From: Panonychus citri
Lineage: Eukaryota > Arthropoda > Arachnida > Trombidiformes > Tetranychidae
Assembly (NCBI RefSeq): GCF_014898815.1
Contig: NW_026515437.1
Coordinates: 21,377 to 85,376, forward strand
Direction: 5' to 3'
Length of the DNA stretch: 64,000 nt
The position numbers and the translations under genes are program-made. Positions 1 through 13,203 of this stretch are shown here, in pieces (positions within the stretch are counted from its first letter, which is position 1; the number at the start of each line of letters is the position of its first letter). The notes beneath the pieces were generated by a model. That model made no database searches. It was not told where the DNA came from and saw only the letters and a list, made by a program, of their open reading frames with translations.

Positions 1-38
1 ATCTTTTATCCCCTTAGCATCCTCATCATTTTTACATT

Positions 39-40
<2 letters not shown>

Positions 41-101
<61 letters not shown>
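41..101. repeat. (CT)n microsatellite
   Basis: An uninterrupted TC dinucleotide run of about 60 bp. Similar CT/GA tracts recur at 1329-1353, 24034-24064, 26276-26342, 43634-43685, 47302-47330, 51414-51432 and 54486-54522, so this is a genome-wide simple-repeat habit. It is not a locus-specific feature. Confidence 0.97.
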
Positions 102-104
<3 letters not shown>

Positions 105-3100
105 ATATCTATCAGGCAATATAAAGATATTAAAATCCAAGGCAAGGAAAACCATGAGCCCCACCCACATGTGTCAGAAAATTAAATTGAATATAAGATA
201 AATTTAAAATGATGAAGAAACAAAAACATCTCGAATGTTACAACATCAGAATCAATCATCATCCCTCTCCTCCCATTCCCACTCTGTAATCCTCATCTTA
301 CACCTCTCATCCTCCCACAATCTAAATCATAATCACCATCATCATAAGTGATAAAATTTCATATCTTTTAATGTTTACATTTCAAGTCATTATAATCATC
401 TGTAACAATAACATAAGAAGATGATTATGATGAAGATGCTGATGATACAATTGATGAGACATAACAATGTGATACAATGTACACAATGTAATAATATATT
501 AATAAATTGTTGTCTATTTGATTTGGTGACATTTATTATCATTATCATTGATCAGAATCAAATTTCAATGATTGAATCAACAACAGAGTAACAATCAAAT
601 TTAATAGTTTCAATTTGAAATCTAATATTTATCTAATGATTAACTGATGATGATTAACTAAAATTATCTACCATGTAAGGTTAATCTTTGTAACAATTCA
701 TATATAAATTTTAATCGGTTAATTGTGTCAACTGATATCCAATGTTGATTAGATTGTTAATCGTTAATTTTTTTAGTCGACTGTCTTTTTTTCCTCATTG
801 TAAATGCTTGATTTTTATCAAATCTCTGAATGGGATTATATGGATATTGGTATTTGACTGTTGATTGTTGTTGATTAATTTTAATTGGATTTGAAAATTT
901 TGATTTTATCGTTTTTTTTAATGTCTCTCTCAATGAGATTTTGATGAAGATAAAATTGTCAAGAGGGCAACAATGTTTTTCTTTGACACATTCAGCACGT
1001 AACACGTACCAGCACAAGGACAATTGAATTAAAAGGTATTGAGGATGTGAAAGGAGGGAAAGATAAAGATGACGAAGATAAACAGTAGATGATGCGTGAA
1101 GATGAAAATAAAAGTTCTAATCAATTTTTTCTTCTCTTCCATTCTTATTAGTCATCCAGCTGAAACAACATTTAAAAGTGACCTTTACAATAGGTCTTTT
1201 TTCTCGAATCAATTGTTGTTTGTCATTCCTTATCATCCTTATATCATTATCGAAAGACACACTTTCGATTATCATCATCAGCTGAGTGAAAGTTTTGTCA
1301 CATCTTTTTAACATCTTCCTTTTTGCAGTCTCTCTCTCTCTCTCTCTCTCTCTTTGAAAATTCTCATTAATGGAAATGCCTTCGATGGTTTTGATTAATT
1401 GAGCAAACAGATTTTTCTCTTTTACTATTACTATTTTCGAAATTGAATCGAATCGTAAACAAGGTTGCGAAACAAAAATTGTCGAAAATTCTGTTTACTC
1501 CCACAATTGCAGTTCCAAGCATTTTCTTTCCTTTTCCTCTTTTTATCTTCCTCTTCTTCTTCTTCTTGCTAATATCGAGTCATCTCATTGATTGATTAAT
1601 ACATAAATCACCTAAAAATCTGCATCCAAATCAATGTCAATCTTCCTCTTCCACCCCACCCACTTTTCCATCCTCATCTTTGTGATTCACTTTCTCTTTT
1701 CATCCTCATCTTTTTAAAGTTCATTTCCTGTTACCATATGATTTCACATTTACCATACTTTTCAATACATTGTTATAACTTTTTCCTCAAATTAACTTAA
1801 TCAGCATAATAATCAAATTTAATTGCAAACCCTTGATTACAATGGGCCTGATTAAACAACTTTCCTTTTTAAAATTGCATTAAAAGTTAATTGTTTACAA
1901 TTTAATAGTAAATTAGACAGGAATGATTAAAATTCATTCCATGATAAGGTCACAATTCACCAATTAAATTTCATGATCCATTTATCTTAACCTTTAAATG
2001 TGATCAAGATGAGAATTGAAATGAATCAACTTAATCGCCACAGTTAAATTATAATAAATGTCTTTCTATTTAAAATTCATATCACAATTAATATTTAAAT
2101 TGTTCAATTAAATCATTTGCTTCAACACCTTGTGTGTTATTTCATTTATATGAATTCAATGGCCATTTTCTTGACAGATTTAATTGTTAAGATTACTGTT
2201 AATCATGATCAATGAACAATATATACAGAAACTTAATCTAAAACTCCTAATCCCTTACATGAGACACTTAACTGTTTGAATTGTGATTTTTATTGATCAC
2301 CAACTGTAACTAAATTGTAACAATTTGAAAATCAATTGAGATTAACATGGACCGTTAGTTGTTAAATTTATTTGCCCATGTAAAACTTATGAATGATAAT
2401 AAATAAATTGTTACAATTGTTAATCATTAACAATATTGAAAAAAAAGACTCTAGGACTTGATCATATGGATCATTGATTTTTGATTGTTGATTATGTTAA
2501 TCATTTATTTTTACCATTGGTGATAATAATAAATAGTCAATGGTGTTTAAAAATAACAGATTAGTCAAACAAATGTAATTGTAAATTGTGTCCCTTTGAT
2601 TTGATTGTGAAAGTTAAATACATAATAGTATTTATATGAACGTAATGATTAGTGGGTAACAATTAAAGCAAATTGTTTCATTACAATTTATTTGACTTGT
2701 GAGGTTAAATGTAAATTGTATCACAGATTAATAGGCTTGACGGTGATTTAAGTTAAACAATTTGATTTGATTGTTGACTAAAAGTAATCATATTGAGGAA
2801 ACTTGAAATTTGCATGAGGATAACATTTGGTGTGGTGGAAAATGGAAACTGGGATGATATGAATATGAGGGCGAAAGATTTTGCATTTCAATGAGATGCT
2901 GATATCACCCATTGGATTCGGGGTGTTGAGCTTCATGTTTGGAAGGCCATTCCAATATCGATTATGTTCAAGTGCCTTTTCCGAAATATGTCTCATCATT
3001 CAATCAGTGCTGATGATGATGAGCATGATTATCCTAGAGGATGATGACTCACTTGATAAGCTTGTTTAGATAACGGTTTATCAGGATGATGAGGATGACA

Positions 3101-6100
3101 ATGAATTTATATTACTTTAAACAGGGGGACAAAAATTGCCTCTCAAATTGATAACAATTTACATCAATTGATTACTATTCATATTCAAATTTTGACGATT
3201 GATATTATCAAAAATTGAACATTAAATTATCCTCGAACATGAAAAATGACTCAAACTTTCAGAACTTTCGATAAATTTACTTTTTAACTCCTAAAGTTAC
3301 AATGTAACTTTATGAACATTCACCATGATGACACATTGGACTCAAATTGTTTCGTTTCTTTTTTATGGAGAAAAAAAAATTTCATTCTCTCTTCATTTTC
3401 CATACAATAATAAGACTTTCGAGTAATTTATTTTTCTCAATTTACCATTACACATAATTCACGTAATTTTGATCGTTTACCGTTATAAAGAATAACCTTG
3501 AAATGTTATCAACTTGATAATCTGATTATCGATATGAAACAATATCAGCGATAAGTTTTACTTCTGATATTTTCGTTTTAACCCTTGAAAAAAATATTAC
3601 CCACTCCAACCTTGGTACTCCCACTCTACCCTCTCAGATATTGTTTATTATTATTACACTTACCACACCTCATAAAGTGTATCCAATTGACTGAACTGTG
3701 ATTATTATGAAACACCAATGTTGATAATAACAATACATAACATCAAGATGAAGATAGGAATAGAAAAAAAGAAATCAAAATCAAAGAAATCGTAAAAAAA
3801 ATTTCGACATTATTATTATATGGATATTATCAGAATTGTTACTTTCACAATAAAGGAAACTGATCTTATACTTCAACCTATCAAATTTGAACAAAAGGAA
3901 AACATTTCACGAACCAATTACTCATGATACTAATTCCATGATAATGGGAACTCATGGAAATCTTTATCCTTACCATTATTGTTATCGAAATGTCCAAGGT
4001 AATTGGTCCATAATTTTAGAGCCCATGATAGAAAAAAACAACAAAAATGTTCCCTAACCAGTGAATATAATCATTTGTTTTTCCTTTCAAAGCTAAAATC
4101 TAAATTCTGTTTCTCGGCCTTGCAAGAGAAATAAGAGATTAATAAATATTTCCATGAAAAGGAAAATGAGATAACAATGAACATGGAACAAAAAAGAGAA
4201 CCCAGAAAAACAATAAAACCTTTTTTTGTTCAATTCTCTTTTCGTCTCTTCCTCTTTTCCTTTCCTGTGTAAATTATAAAATAATAGCATCTTCCAGAAT
4301 TCACCATCACCATGGTAATATTATCTATCCAACAATATGCATACAAAATTCATAATAACTTGGATCCATTTGCATTTTTACAATTTTCAGGGTAATATCT
4401 GTAAATTCAGTTCTCATCAGGCCTCATCCTTTTCAGATTAATCGTAATGGGTTGTTATTATTATCATGTTGTATATATACTGTATGGTAAATGTGATCAC
4501 TAAATGATGTTGTAAATCTTGAATTTAAGATGAACTTTTTTTTCTTGCCTCTTCTCATGAACTTGTATTATAATCTTAACTCTGAAGGTTTTACCATGAA
4601 AAAGGTTAAATTATTATCTTGCATGGGTAAAGTTTTTCCATGTTGTTTATCTGATGAAATGTGTTACTCATGGAAAACCTCATGATAATGACAACCCATA
4701 ACAACCACAATAACATACTGAGTGTGTAATAAGATTGTTCCTGATGAGTTTGAGCTTTTTTCTTTCCCCTCTTTTTTTATCGACTTGTTGTTGTTGTTGT
4801 TTTCTTATTAAAAAGAGTTCGAGGTTGAGTTCAAGTTCGTAAACCTGAAATCTGTCAAAGGGAAACTTTTGTGAAGAAACTTGGAGAGTTGGATAGATGA
4901 AAAAACTCTTGTATGGTGTTGATGGTAATTTGAGTTAACAGGGGATGGATGAAGGTGAAGTGGGTGTGGGAGGATGGAGAGTGTGTTAGGTTAGTGTGAT
5001 AGTTTTGTCGTTTTCTTGATTCTCTCCCTCTTTCTTTTCTTACATGGTGGGTATTCAAGGAAAAAGGGATAACTTGAAAAGTATCAGAACTTTGATTATG
5101 TCAAGAACAGAGAAAGAAAAGAAAGTGAACAAGAAAACTGTTCTTTTAAAAGTTCTGAAGATAAGGAGGAGGATAAAGTTCTCATGATGATGATGATGAT
5201 TAGTCAAAAGTCGGAAGCAGAGAAAAAAAACTCTCCATGTGAATATGAGATTCTCTGAACTAACATGATGAACATCAGCTAATGAGATGCCCAATTAAAG
5301 GGTGGGAAACTTGAGTAATCATTGATAAACCTGATCACGAACAGTTAAGAATCAACAACAATTCATGATGAAGAGGAGGAGAACAAAAAAAATCTAATCC
5401 AACAATTTTTATCCTGTTTAATTACTGTTACCATGAAAAAAAGACCCTGAATGAAAATAATGAACCAGAATTTGGAATGACAAAGAGAGTGGAAATTATT
5501 TCAAATCCATATTAATTCTGCCATCAAATTGTGTGATGAAGGTAAAACAATTAAGATGAGTTGTCAGCCTAAATTGTCATTAAGATTTTGTTCCAATCGA
5601 TTTTTTCATTTCTCATGAAGTTCAAGAAAACAAAAAAATTCGGCCCATTTCCATGTATTCCAAGTTGAAATTATTTCCTAACCATTGGAAACTTGATTGA
5701 TATTAAATTATATCATGATGATGATGATAACAATTGGAATTAGTTAGATAATGAGGTTTCTCACGAGATCGACATGAAATATACAGGGTGAACAAGAATA
5801 TAATGGTTATATCTGAGAGAAGTAGAAAGGGAGAAAAAATTATTCGAAAAAAAAGTTCTATGCTCGATAATTTATTTCCATTTGTTATTATTGTTTCAGT
5901 GGAACCTTTAATTACGCTAAATGATGCGATTAATAGTTAAATAAATTGCATCCAATTTTTTTCTTGCTTCTTTTCTCATACTGATTATCATCGTAATCAG
6001 TATGATCACCATGGAAAAGTTCAGTTCAAGGTGCAAGAGAGATAATAATAATCATAACACCCCCACTCTCGATTAGATGCTATCACTCTCTCTCTCTCAC

Positions 6101-7690
6101 TCACTCACTCTTAAGAATCTATGGTTTGATCATTATCGTAGGAATGTACAGGGGACATGTTATATTTGTTTGGAATTTCCTCTCTTTCTCTCATTGTAGT
6201 TTTTTTGTTCGAATTCTAAATTCTAAATTAATTTGGTTTGTTAATGGTGTGATAAAATTACCATTCATGGTGATGATTATCATGGTGCGTTATCAGTTCT
6301 GACTGAGTTGATGCTTATTGGAATCATGTCAAGTTGATCTAATATATTGATACAATTGTTGGTTGTCAGACTTAAAGATAATCATCTGAGTAACGATTTG
6401 AATTGATTTCTCGAGTTCTGTTCAAGTTCGAAGTTTTTTTTTGTTGATTCTGCTTTTAAGAGACTGGAGATCTATTTTTTCTTTTTCTTCTTTGTTTTTT
6501 ATCTCCATGATTAACTTTTGATTCTCTTCTCGATAATTATCCAAATCCCTTTGTTGCTTATTGTCAGAGTTTTATCATGATTTCAGGTTGAAAAGATCCA
6601 TTTTCATGAATCATTTAGTTGATTTCATATTAGATTCCTTTACCATGATAATAATAATGCCTTTTTCCAGCTTCATGTTAGATGAGTTGAGATAATTTAA
6701 CTTCTGATTAGGGTCCAAATGTTGATATTTTTCGAGAGATCTGAGGATATAAATTCTGAACAGAATGTGGAGATAAAAAGTTTCGAAAGGCTCATTTGTC
6801 TCTAGAGTTTTCATTCAACCGAAATAATTAGCGATTTTATCATCAAGTTTTATTTATACCTTGATCATGATCTACATTAATTCAGTTCATTTGATAATCA
6901 ACAATTGAAATAAGATTGAAAAGTTTATCGCGACCTAAACGCCATCTATCATCTCATTAGAGTATAACAATGAAATTATTTTCTAATATTGTTAAATTTA
7001 ATCAATAAAAGTATTTTCATCTAAATTATAAACAGTAATTTACTAATTACCAACTACTCTACAACCCATTAATTGAGCTGTTAGTTGATTGTTGATGTTA
7101 TTTGTGTCCCTGACAATCAATTGACTCGGTTTTGTTGTTATCAAATTAATTCTGTTTTCATATCATGATAATGAGTCGATGCTGAAACACAGCTAATTGT
7201 TTGCCATAATTTAGTTGCAACTTTTTTAATTGTTTTGAAAAAAATGATGTCCATACCTTGGCCTTTTATCTTTTACTAATTATGTTATTAAATTGTTGAA
7301 TATTTTTTTTTCATAATCTCATGAATAATCAATAAGGACTAACAATCAACGAGAACAATTGCCCATATGATATGAATACTAATTAACTTTTACAAAATTT
7401 ACTAATAATTTTCAATCATATTATGATTAACGCATCAAACTAAATATATATATAATTAACTGGTCATTTAATTGCTGGTTTAAATTAAACAATCAACAAA
7501 CTCAATTAGATTTGGTTGTTTTTTACAAATGAAACAAACAGTAACAGAAATCAAATTAAGTTAAATTATCTCACCAAAATTTAATAATTAGAAAAGTTAG
7601 CGATACCATAGATTTTATGGCTAATCAATATTGATCATTACTAAATCGTTCAACTAATTAGAGTGTCTAACCTAATTTACAATCTAAAAC
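102..7690. other. AT-rich stretch without recognisable genes
   Basis: Open frames here are short (under 110 codons), have skewed composition and match no family I recognise. The sequence is dominated by TTAATTGTTGAT-like and ATCATC/GATGAT words scattered on both strands, plus one more CT tract at 1329-1353. It could be intergenic, or a long intron or UTR of a gene lying outside the window. I see no RNA gene and no transposon termini. Confidence 0.6.
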
Positions 7691-8003
7691 AGTAGTTAAT
7701 ATTAGTCTTGTTCTGGGACAAACTGTCCACTCTAGGACAGACACTCTGGAACAAAGTTTCCGTTCTAAGCCAAAGTTTCAGTAAATGAATAAATGATATT
7801 TTCTAACGAACGCCAACATTCGGTACCGTATTTGGAATATTTTAGGGTCAAATTTTCGGTGGCAAATTTAAATTTCGTAAAATAAGTATAAAAGACGATG
7901 ATCCTCATGAAACATAACATGATTTTACGAATCTCCATTTTCATAATTATAACAGTCATTTTACTATTAATATTCCATACAATATTTTTTGATAATATTA
8001 AAT

Positions 8004-8223
8004 ATGACCAAATCAATCTGGCCTGATTATCGTATTGATAATATAGTTTCAATATGGTCAGTTGGGCCAATAGATATCAAAGTCGATAATACAAACCGAA
8101 AGAAAAAATTATATGCTCAGGTTATACGATAATGGTGTACTGCTAGTTTTTGCATCTGGAAAATTCATAGCAACTGGATTCAAGAGTCTACCCATGACAT
8201 TTCCGATATTGATAGAAAAATGA
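8004..8223 (+). pseudogene. TATA-binding-protein-like fragment (one frameshift)
   Basis: From the ATG at 8004 the first frame reads into a segment containing DNIVSIWSVGPIDIK and then LYAQVIR. A stop at 8130-8132 interrupts it, and the next frame (+1) continues at once with GVLLVFASGKFIATGFKS to 8223. The order matches one repeat of the TBP fold, which in the family reads N-I-V-S/A near the start, an acidic/lysine L-D-L-K segment, then a hydrophobic strand ending in F-x-SGK-h-h-h-TG-x-KS. A good splice consensus follows (GTAAGT at 8232, TTTCAG near 8293), so it may once have been a spliced gene. Only one of the two TBP repeats is visible. Assignment is by motif reading only; a chance resemblance remains possible. 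Confidence 0.5.
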
Positions 8224-9894
8224 ACTTTGAACGTAAGTGTAAACATTAAAGCTAATTAGAAAATCGTAATCTGGTTGTATCTTTCATTTCAGTGAATTGA
8301 ATATGGCAGTTCCTCTATCTCTGCCAAAATTGGTATTATTTCCAAGTTATGGAATCATATCCGACATTGGATACTTCTGACAGAATTTTGCTTAAGCAAA
8401 GTATTACTCTACAAATAAAACGACTTATTGACTTTGGTATCACCTCAAGATGATTGGTTTTCGGGTTGAAGTAAATGAGTTGTTTGAGCGAATTGATCAA
8501 ATAACCCCAATCAACATACATTTTTAAAGAGTCAAAATGATTAGATTTTGACTCTCTGGTGACTCTTTTAGACTCAAATTTTTTCAAATTTTTTGAATAA
8601 TTTTATTCAAAATATTCAAAAAATCAAAATTGAAAATTTCACCCAATTAAAATTAAAATTAAATTTAAATTTATTTAAAGCATTGCGCATTTAAAACACT
8701 CAAAACGCGTAAATGTTATTGAATCATAATTCCAATTAGATACATGATTCCAAATAATATAGAATCATAATTCTAATTGCAAATAATCACGCAAATTGGA
8801 ATCATAACTCGGCTAATCCATATTATAGCCCCCTATCTGATTGCCCTTGAATATTTTGTATGCATAGACAATACTAACATGTGTATTCATGAGTAGTATA
8901 AAACTTGCGGAAATGTCTAGTATAGAAGTTACAGGATTCAAAATACAAATTTGCATTGAGCTTTATGGGATACTTACATTATTCACTGTAGCTGATTCTT
9001 GAGTACAATTAGTGTAAAACTTATTCACATTATTTCTGTATACGTAAATTATCTTCTGGCAAATTTTCAGTTTTGAAAAATTCTGATTAGGGTTGGTGGT
9101 GGTTATCAATTCATTAATGATTAATTAAAAACTTTTGCAAAACTAATTTTGAAATCAAAGTGATAACTGTTACAATTTTGGACGATGACATATGAAAATA
9201 ATTGATATTGAGGAACAAATACAACAAAATAACAAATAAAAAGAACTTTAACATTGTGCCACACCCAAGGAAAACAACTTCACTGTTCTAACAGTGTACA
9301 CAGTGACTATCAACTTCGCCTGACTTAAACTTCAACTTTTACAATCATACAATGTTAAAAACTCTTTAAAGAGACTTAAATCTAACTGATTCACGCGTTC
9401 ATTATTTGCTTTGTTTGCAAATTTCATTGCTTCAAACTTTACAGTTTCAGTTTACAACTGCAATTTATTTTAATTGGTAATTTGAACAATAACTAAAAGG
9501 ATATTGTAGTTTATTTGTTTTTCAATTTTTCCATTCTCTTGGTTGTAAACAAAATTAGCAAAGCTGCCGACTATTTCTTGGAAAATTGTTGGATCATTTT
9601 ACTTTGTACTTAAGCTGCAAAGTTATGCAGAATAGTACTATCAATGAGAGTTTGCATTGAGTATAAAATGAGAATTTATCATTTCGAAACTCTCATTTTC
9701 CATTTATCCTTGTACAATCAAAACTCTTCTCACAATTTCTCTTGACACTAAAGCGCCCTTTCATCTTTCATCTTTCATTGTAAGGTTTGTTGTTCTTTCT
9801 TAACTCATATTGTACCTTTTCTTACTTTTCCTTAATTATTATAAACTAATTTTGTTCTCTGTTGTCTTTTCAACCATCCCAGATAATGTATGTA

Positions 9895-10150
9895 ATGTAG
9901 AGTTAACTTTTGGAAGTGAATAAATGTTACATTGCTGGTAGACCAACACAATTCCATTGATATGATCACTGCACCTTCGTTGCTGATCAAGATCAAAGTA
10001 CCAATGATGATCAAGCTGATACACCCGCTGCTAATCAAGTCCATCAAACTGGTGATGAAATTGATTATATTCAAATTGACTGAATACCACTGATAACTCC
10101 GTCCGTTTAATCATAAGGGTGGGGTTTTAATGTAAAGTCAACTTTCGGAA
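9895..10150 (+). other. Possible degraded LTR-retrotransposon fragment
   Basis: Two short similar segments, TGTAGAGTTAACTTTTGGAA near 9895 and TGTAAAGTCAACTTTCGGAA near 10131, flank a frame of about 45 codons that ends DEIDYIQID. A purine-rich stretch (AAGGGTGGGG) sits just before the second copy, as a polypurine tract would before a 3' LTR. The similarity of the two copies stops after roughly 25 bases, and no gag or pol domain is recognisable, so this is a weak call. Confidence 0.2.
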
Positions 10151-10696
10151 CGAGAAACCAAAGGATAAGAAATCCTCTTTCTCATCTCTTTCTTTATTTT
10201 CTTTTTCTCTTTCTTTTCGTATTAATTTCTCTCTCTTTCTAATCCTACTAACTGTTGATTGAGAATCATTATGATTGTTGCTGATTTGACCAACAAGTTA
10301 ATTGTTAATTTTAAATTATTAACAACGGTGAGTTAATTTTTGATGTTGGTCGTGGTAATCAATCAAGGAGTTTGGTTTGGACCTTTAACCAGAGATGGTT
10401 TTAATACTTGAAATTAAATAATTTTAATTAATAAATAAAGATTAAAACTTAATCAAATTAAGATTTGATTTAATTGTTTCCTTTTCAGAGTTTCTCTTGG
10501 TTGGTTATATTTCCATGGAAGTGAATTAAATTCGAATTCATATTTTGTGTCCAATTAGAATTAACTAAATTAGTGAAATTCTGGCTGTTGCCTATTTCTG
10601 TGTTTTCCAGCGCTGAAGCTGAAGCTGAACGCTTTTATTTTATATATATAACCACTATATAGTTGGTGCGAAGAAAAGTTTTGTGTAATTGAAATT

Positions 10697-10906
10697 GTAA
10701 TAATTCCAATGTGACTTGTGTCTAAAAAGAGATACATCTATATTTTTTATCTGCAGAGACCTAACCTCTTTAAGGAACGGAAATATTACGGAAATATTCT
10801 TACAATAATTCCAATGTGACTTGTGTCTAAAAAGTGATTCATCTATACATTTATCTGCAGAGACCTAACCTTTTAATATGATGAAGATATTCTTACAATA
10901 ATTCCA
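10697..10906. repeat. Direct tandem duplication (about 100-bp unit)
   Basis: A unit starting AATAATTCCAATGTGACTTG and containing TCTGCAGAGACCTAACCT occurs twice in a row (about 10697-10800 and 10801-10893), and a third partial start follows at about 10893. The array is bracketed by two copies of a GCTGAAGCT...GCTGAACGCT sequence at 10611-10633 and 10908-10930 in the same orientation. It lies inside the TIR element and may be a subterminal or regulatory array of it. Confidence 0.75.
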
Positions 10907-11081
10907 CCGCTGAAGCTAAGGCTGAACGCTATTTGTTTTATAACTATTTTCATTATTTTGTTAAATTGAAGTGGTGAACCAAAATATTACCAAAATGTCA
11001 ACATCATTACTGAAGGCCTTTGGATACAATGAAAGAAAAAGGTATTAAATTGACTGTTATCGAGTTGAGATCAGGATCTTG

Positions 11082-11258
11082 ATGAAAACAAGAAATAAAA
11101 TGGCTAAGAAAGGTGAATTAACAATAAGAATCCGAGAGAAAATACATAGAGCAATGGACATGGATGGGATTGACTTGGAAAAATTTCTCTCGTTATCCGA
11201 CATCAAAACTGAGATAAACAGATTAAGGAATAACGAAAGCTTCAAGCACAGAGAATAG
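11082..11258 (+). CDS. 58-aa ORF inside the TIR element, unknown
   Basis: Short Lys/Arg/Glu-rich frame (MKTRNKMAKKG..., then IREKIHRAMDMDGIDLEKF), predicted helical. It is the first of several same-strand ORF remnants in the element. An ATG at 10995 opens a 15-codon frame just upstream, but joining the two would need a 33-nt intron, which is too short to trust. No family recognised; it may be a decayed exon. Confidence 0.25.
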   Translation: MKTRNKMAKKGELTIRIREKIHRAMDMDGIDLEKFLSLSDIKTEINRLRNNESFKHRE

Positions 11259-11430
11259 TTCGGGAGAAAATGTCTTGATACGATTCCTAAACAGATTATA
11301 AGAATAATTCGACGAATCGAACATTTTTAAACTAAAAGTGAAAAGAAAAGTTCTTTATCATTGAACTGGTTTCTCATTCTACTTCATCGACCTGAGTGAT
11401 TTAAAAATTTACGAATCAATTTTAAGGAAA

Positions 11431-11706
11431 ATGGAATATGCTCTAGAGCTTGACTCCCATCTTGGTAACAAAAATGGACAATTTGGAAAACGGATCGAGC
11501 TCGACGACTTTATACAGATCAGTGAGATAAGGCTGGAAAGTGGTGATTTATCAAAGTTAGACATCGTCGAAGATAATATAGATGAAGCGGAGCTATATCT
11601 ACTATATGGGTTGACAACGTACAAGCGCTATGAAAAGCATATCGCAATTGATGTTCTAACCGAAAGCAGATTCAATTTTAGACAACAAATGATATCGTTG
11701 AGTTAG
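11431..11706 (+). CDS. 91-aa ORF inside the TIR element, unknown
   Basis: Acidic, leucine-rich frame beginning MEYALELDSHLG; it is open for about 22 codons upstream of this ATG as well. No signal peptide, membrane segment or known motif is visible. Its composition is normal for a globular or helical protein, unlike the low-complexity ORFs of the surrounding gene-free DNA. Together with the ORFs at 11082, 11812 and 12917 it suggests a former plus-strand gene set of the element, now broken by stops and frameshifts. Confidence 0.3.
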   Translation: MEYALELDSHLGNKNGQFGKRIELDDFIQISEIRLESGDLSKLDIVEDNIDEAELYLLYGLTTYKRYEKHIAIDVLTESRFNFRQQMISLS

Positions 11707-11772
11707 TTGCCGGATGAAGTAGAGGTTGTCATTGGAAATGATCAAGATACACATTAAAAACTATACACAAAA

Positions 11773-12104
11773 CGAAACTTCAACAGTAATAGCCAGGCAA
11801 CTAATTGGCTAATGGAAAGTGAATCTGAAGGAATCACCTTAAAAGATGTGGTGGTAGACAGAATAATACGAAATCCGGATGGTCTGAATAGTGTTATTTT
11901 TAAATGTAAGAATGAAAGAGATGAACTTTTGATGAACAATGGAGCATATAGATTGATGTTGAATGGATGTTCTTTTCCGATGACACTGACATGGAACAAT
12001 GTCTGATATGCTGCTGTCACTATCGATATGACACTGAACATCCTTTTGTCCGAAATCAAAATTGCTCCGTATGTCTGAAGACTTCTTGTGGAAGAAGAAA
12101 ATAG
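11773..12104 (+). pseudogene. Frameshifted ORF ending in a Cys/His-rich segment
   Basis: An open frame runs from about 11773 through the ATG at 11812 to a stop at 12004. It includes the segment NSVIFKCKNERDELLMNNG, which resembles the N-terminal domain of some retroelement Gag-like proteins only in general character. A shift near 11990 continues into a frame rich in Cys and His, with a C-x2-C-C-C-H cluster at 12000-12020 and a C-x2-C-x4-C cluster near 12061-12088, ending at 12104. Paired Cys clusters about 20 residues apart suggest a former zinc-binding module. Function unknown. Confidence 0.3.
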
Positions 12105-12916
12105 GAGTTATTGTAATAATAGCCGACTTGTGCTTACTGTGTGTTGTGGAATCAAAACCGACCAATCATCCGTCCAATCATCATATCAGCTGCACAACTG
12201 TTAGATTCATGAGACAAATTAAACTTAAGAACATCAACATCATCTATGGTACCTTAAGGTTGAGCTTCTTTTCACATCCTATTACTGGATTCAATGTCTA
12301 CTATTGCTAAGAAATTGGAAGCCACTAAAAGAAACTAAAACTAAACCTTCAATGACAAAATAATACAGCTAAAAGAGATGGGAATAAATTTCAGCCAAAC
12401 AATCAAATATTCTTTCACTTAACAATTTAGCAGAATCAAACTTACTCACGATAATAACATTAACTTCACTTCATAATTCATTATTCTCAAATTTACTAAC
12501 ATTAACAACATTTTTAGTCTTCACATGTAACAGCTTAATATCAGAATAAAATGAAAATAAAATAAAAAGAATCGGTTCTTTAAATTCGCGATGAAAAGTA
12601 ATCAATGTCATTAGAAGAATGAATGAATAATTACAAAATTATATGATATTGTTTTGTCAATCAGATGGATTAATCGTCATCTCTTTATGTAGTTTTGAGG
12701 ACTAAGAAAATGATCCGAAGAATCTGTAAAAATTGATTATGCGAAAAAATAAGAATCCAATCTATTCTGTGTTGAAAAGTCAAATCGTCAAAACTAACTA
12801 AAAAAGCATCAAATGCTCAAAAATGAATCAAATCTCATCAAATCATCAAAAGACATTGACTCTAAGGAGTAAAATGTCCCATCCACCTTGTTTTTGACTC
12901 TCATGACTCTTTACTG

Positions 12917-13153
12917 TTGATTGGGACTGATCAATTCGATGAGCTCAAAGAAATTAATAAAAACCTTGAAGATAAAAATAAAATGTTAAAAGAATTTCTT
13001 AAGATTCAAGAAGGCCCAGAAGGCCAAAAAGACATTAAATTCATTGATTGGGCTCTCAGAAAGCTAAATTGTGCCTATGGAATCAAAAGAGAAGAGTTCC
13101 CTGCCTCTTCAAGATCCGTTTTAAACTTAATCATTGTTAAAAAAATTATCTGA
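12917..13153 (+). CDS. Coiled-coil ORF of the outer TIR element
   Basis: The frame starts upstream of any ATG. It contains a heptad-like stretch (FDELKEINKNLEDKNKMLKE) followed by KIQEGPEGQKDIKFIDWAL and a basic tail. The first 35 or so residues resemble the ORF inside the nested element at 13420-13540, which shows that the two elements are relatives. It ends 45 bp before the nested insertion. Probably the C-terminal part of a broken element protein; function unknown. Confidence 0.35.
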   Translation: MIGTDQFDELKEINKNLEDKNKMLKEFLKIQEGPEGQKDIKFIDWALRKLNCAYGIKREEFPASSRSVLNLIIVKKII

Positions 13154-13203
13154 AAATTTCATGGTTAACGTAAATGAAACATTTCAGTTCATTGCAATGT
13201 ATC

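Noticed and set aside
41..101. Possible CRISPR-like or satellite array
   Set aside because: A pure dinucleotide run with no repeat-spacer structure; no CRISPR array exists in this eukaryotic window.
10995..11258. Two-exon gene joining MSTSLLKAFG... to the 58-aa ORF
   Set aside because: It needs a 33-nt intron, shorter than any other intron in the window (65 nt or more).
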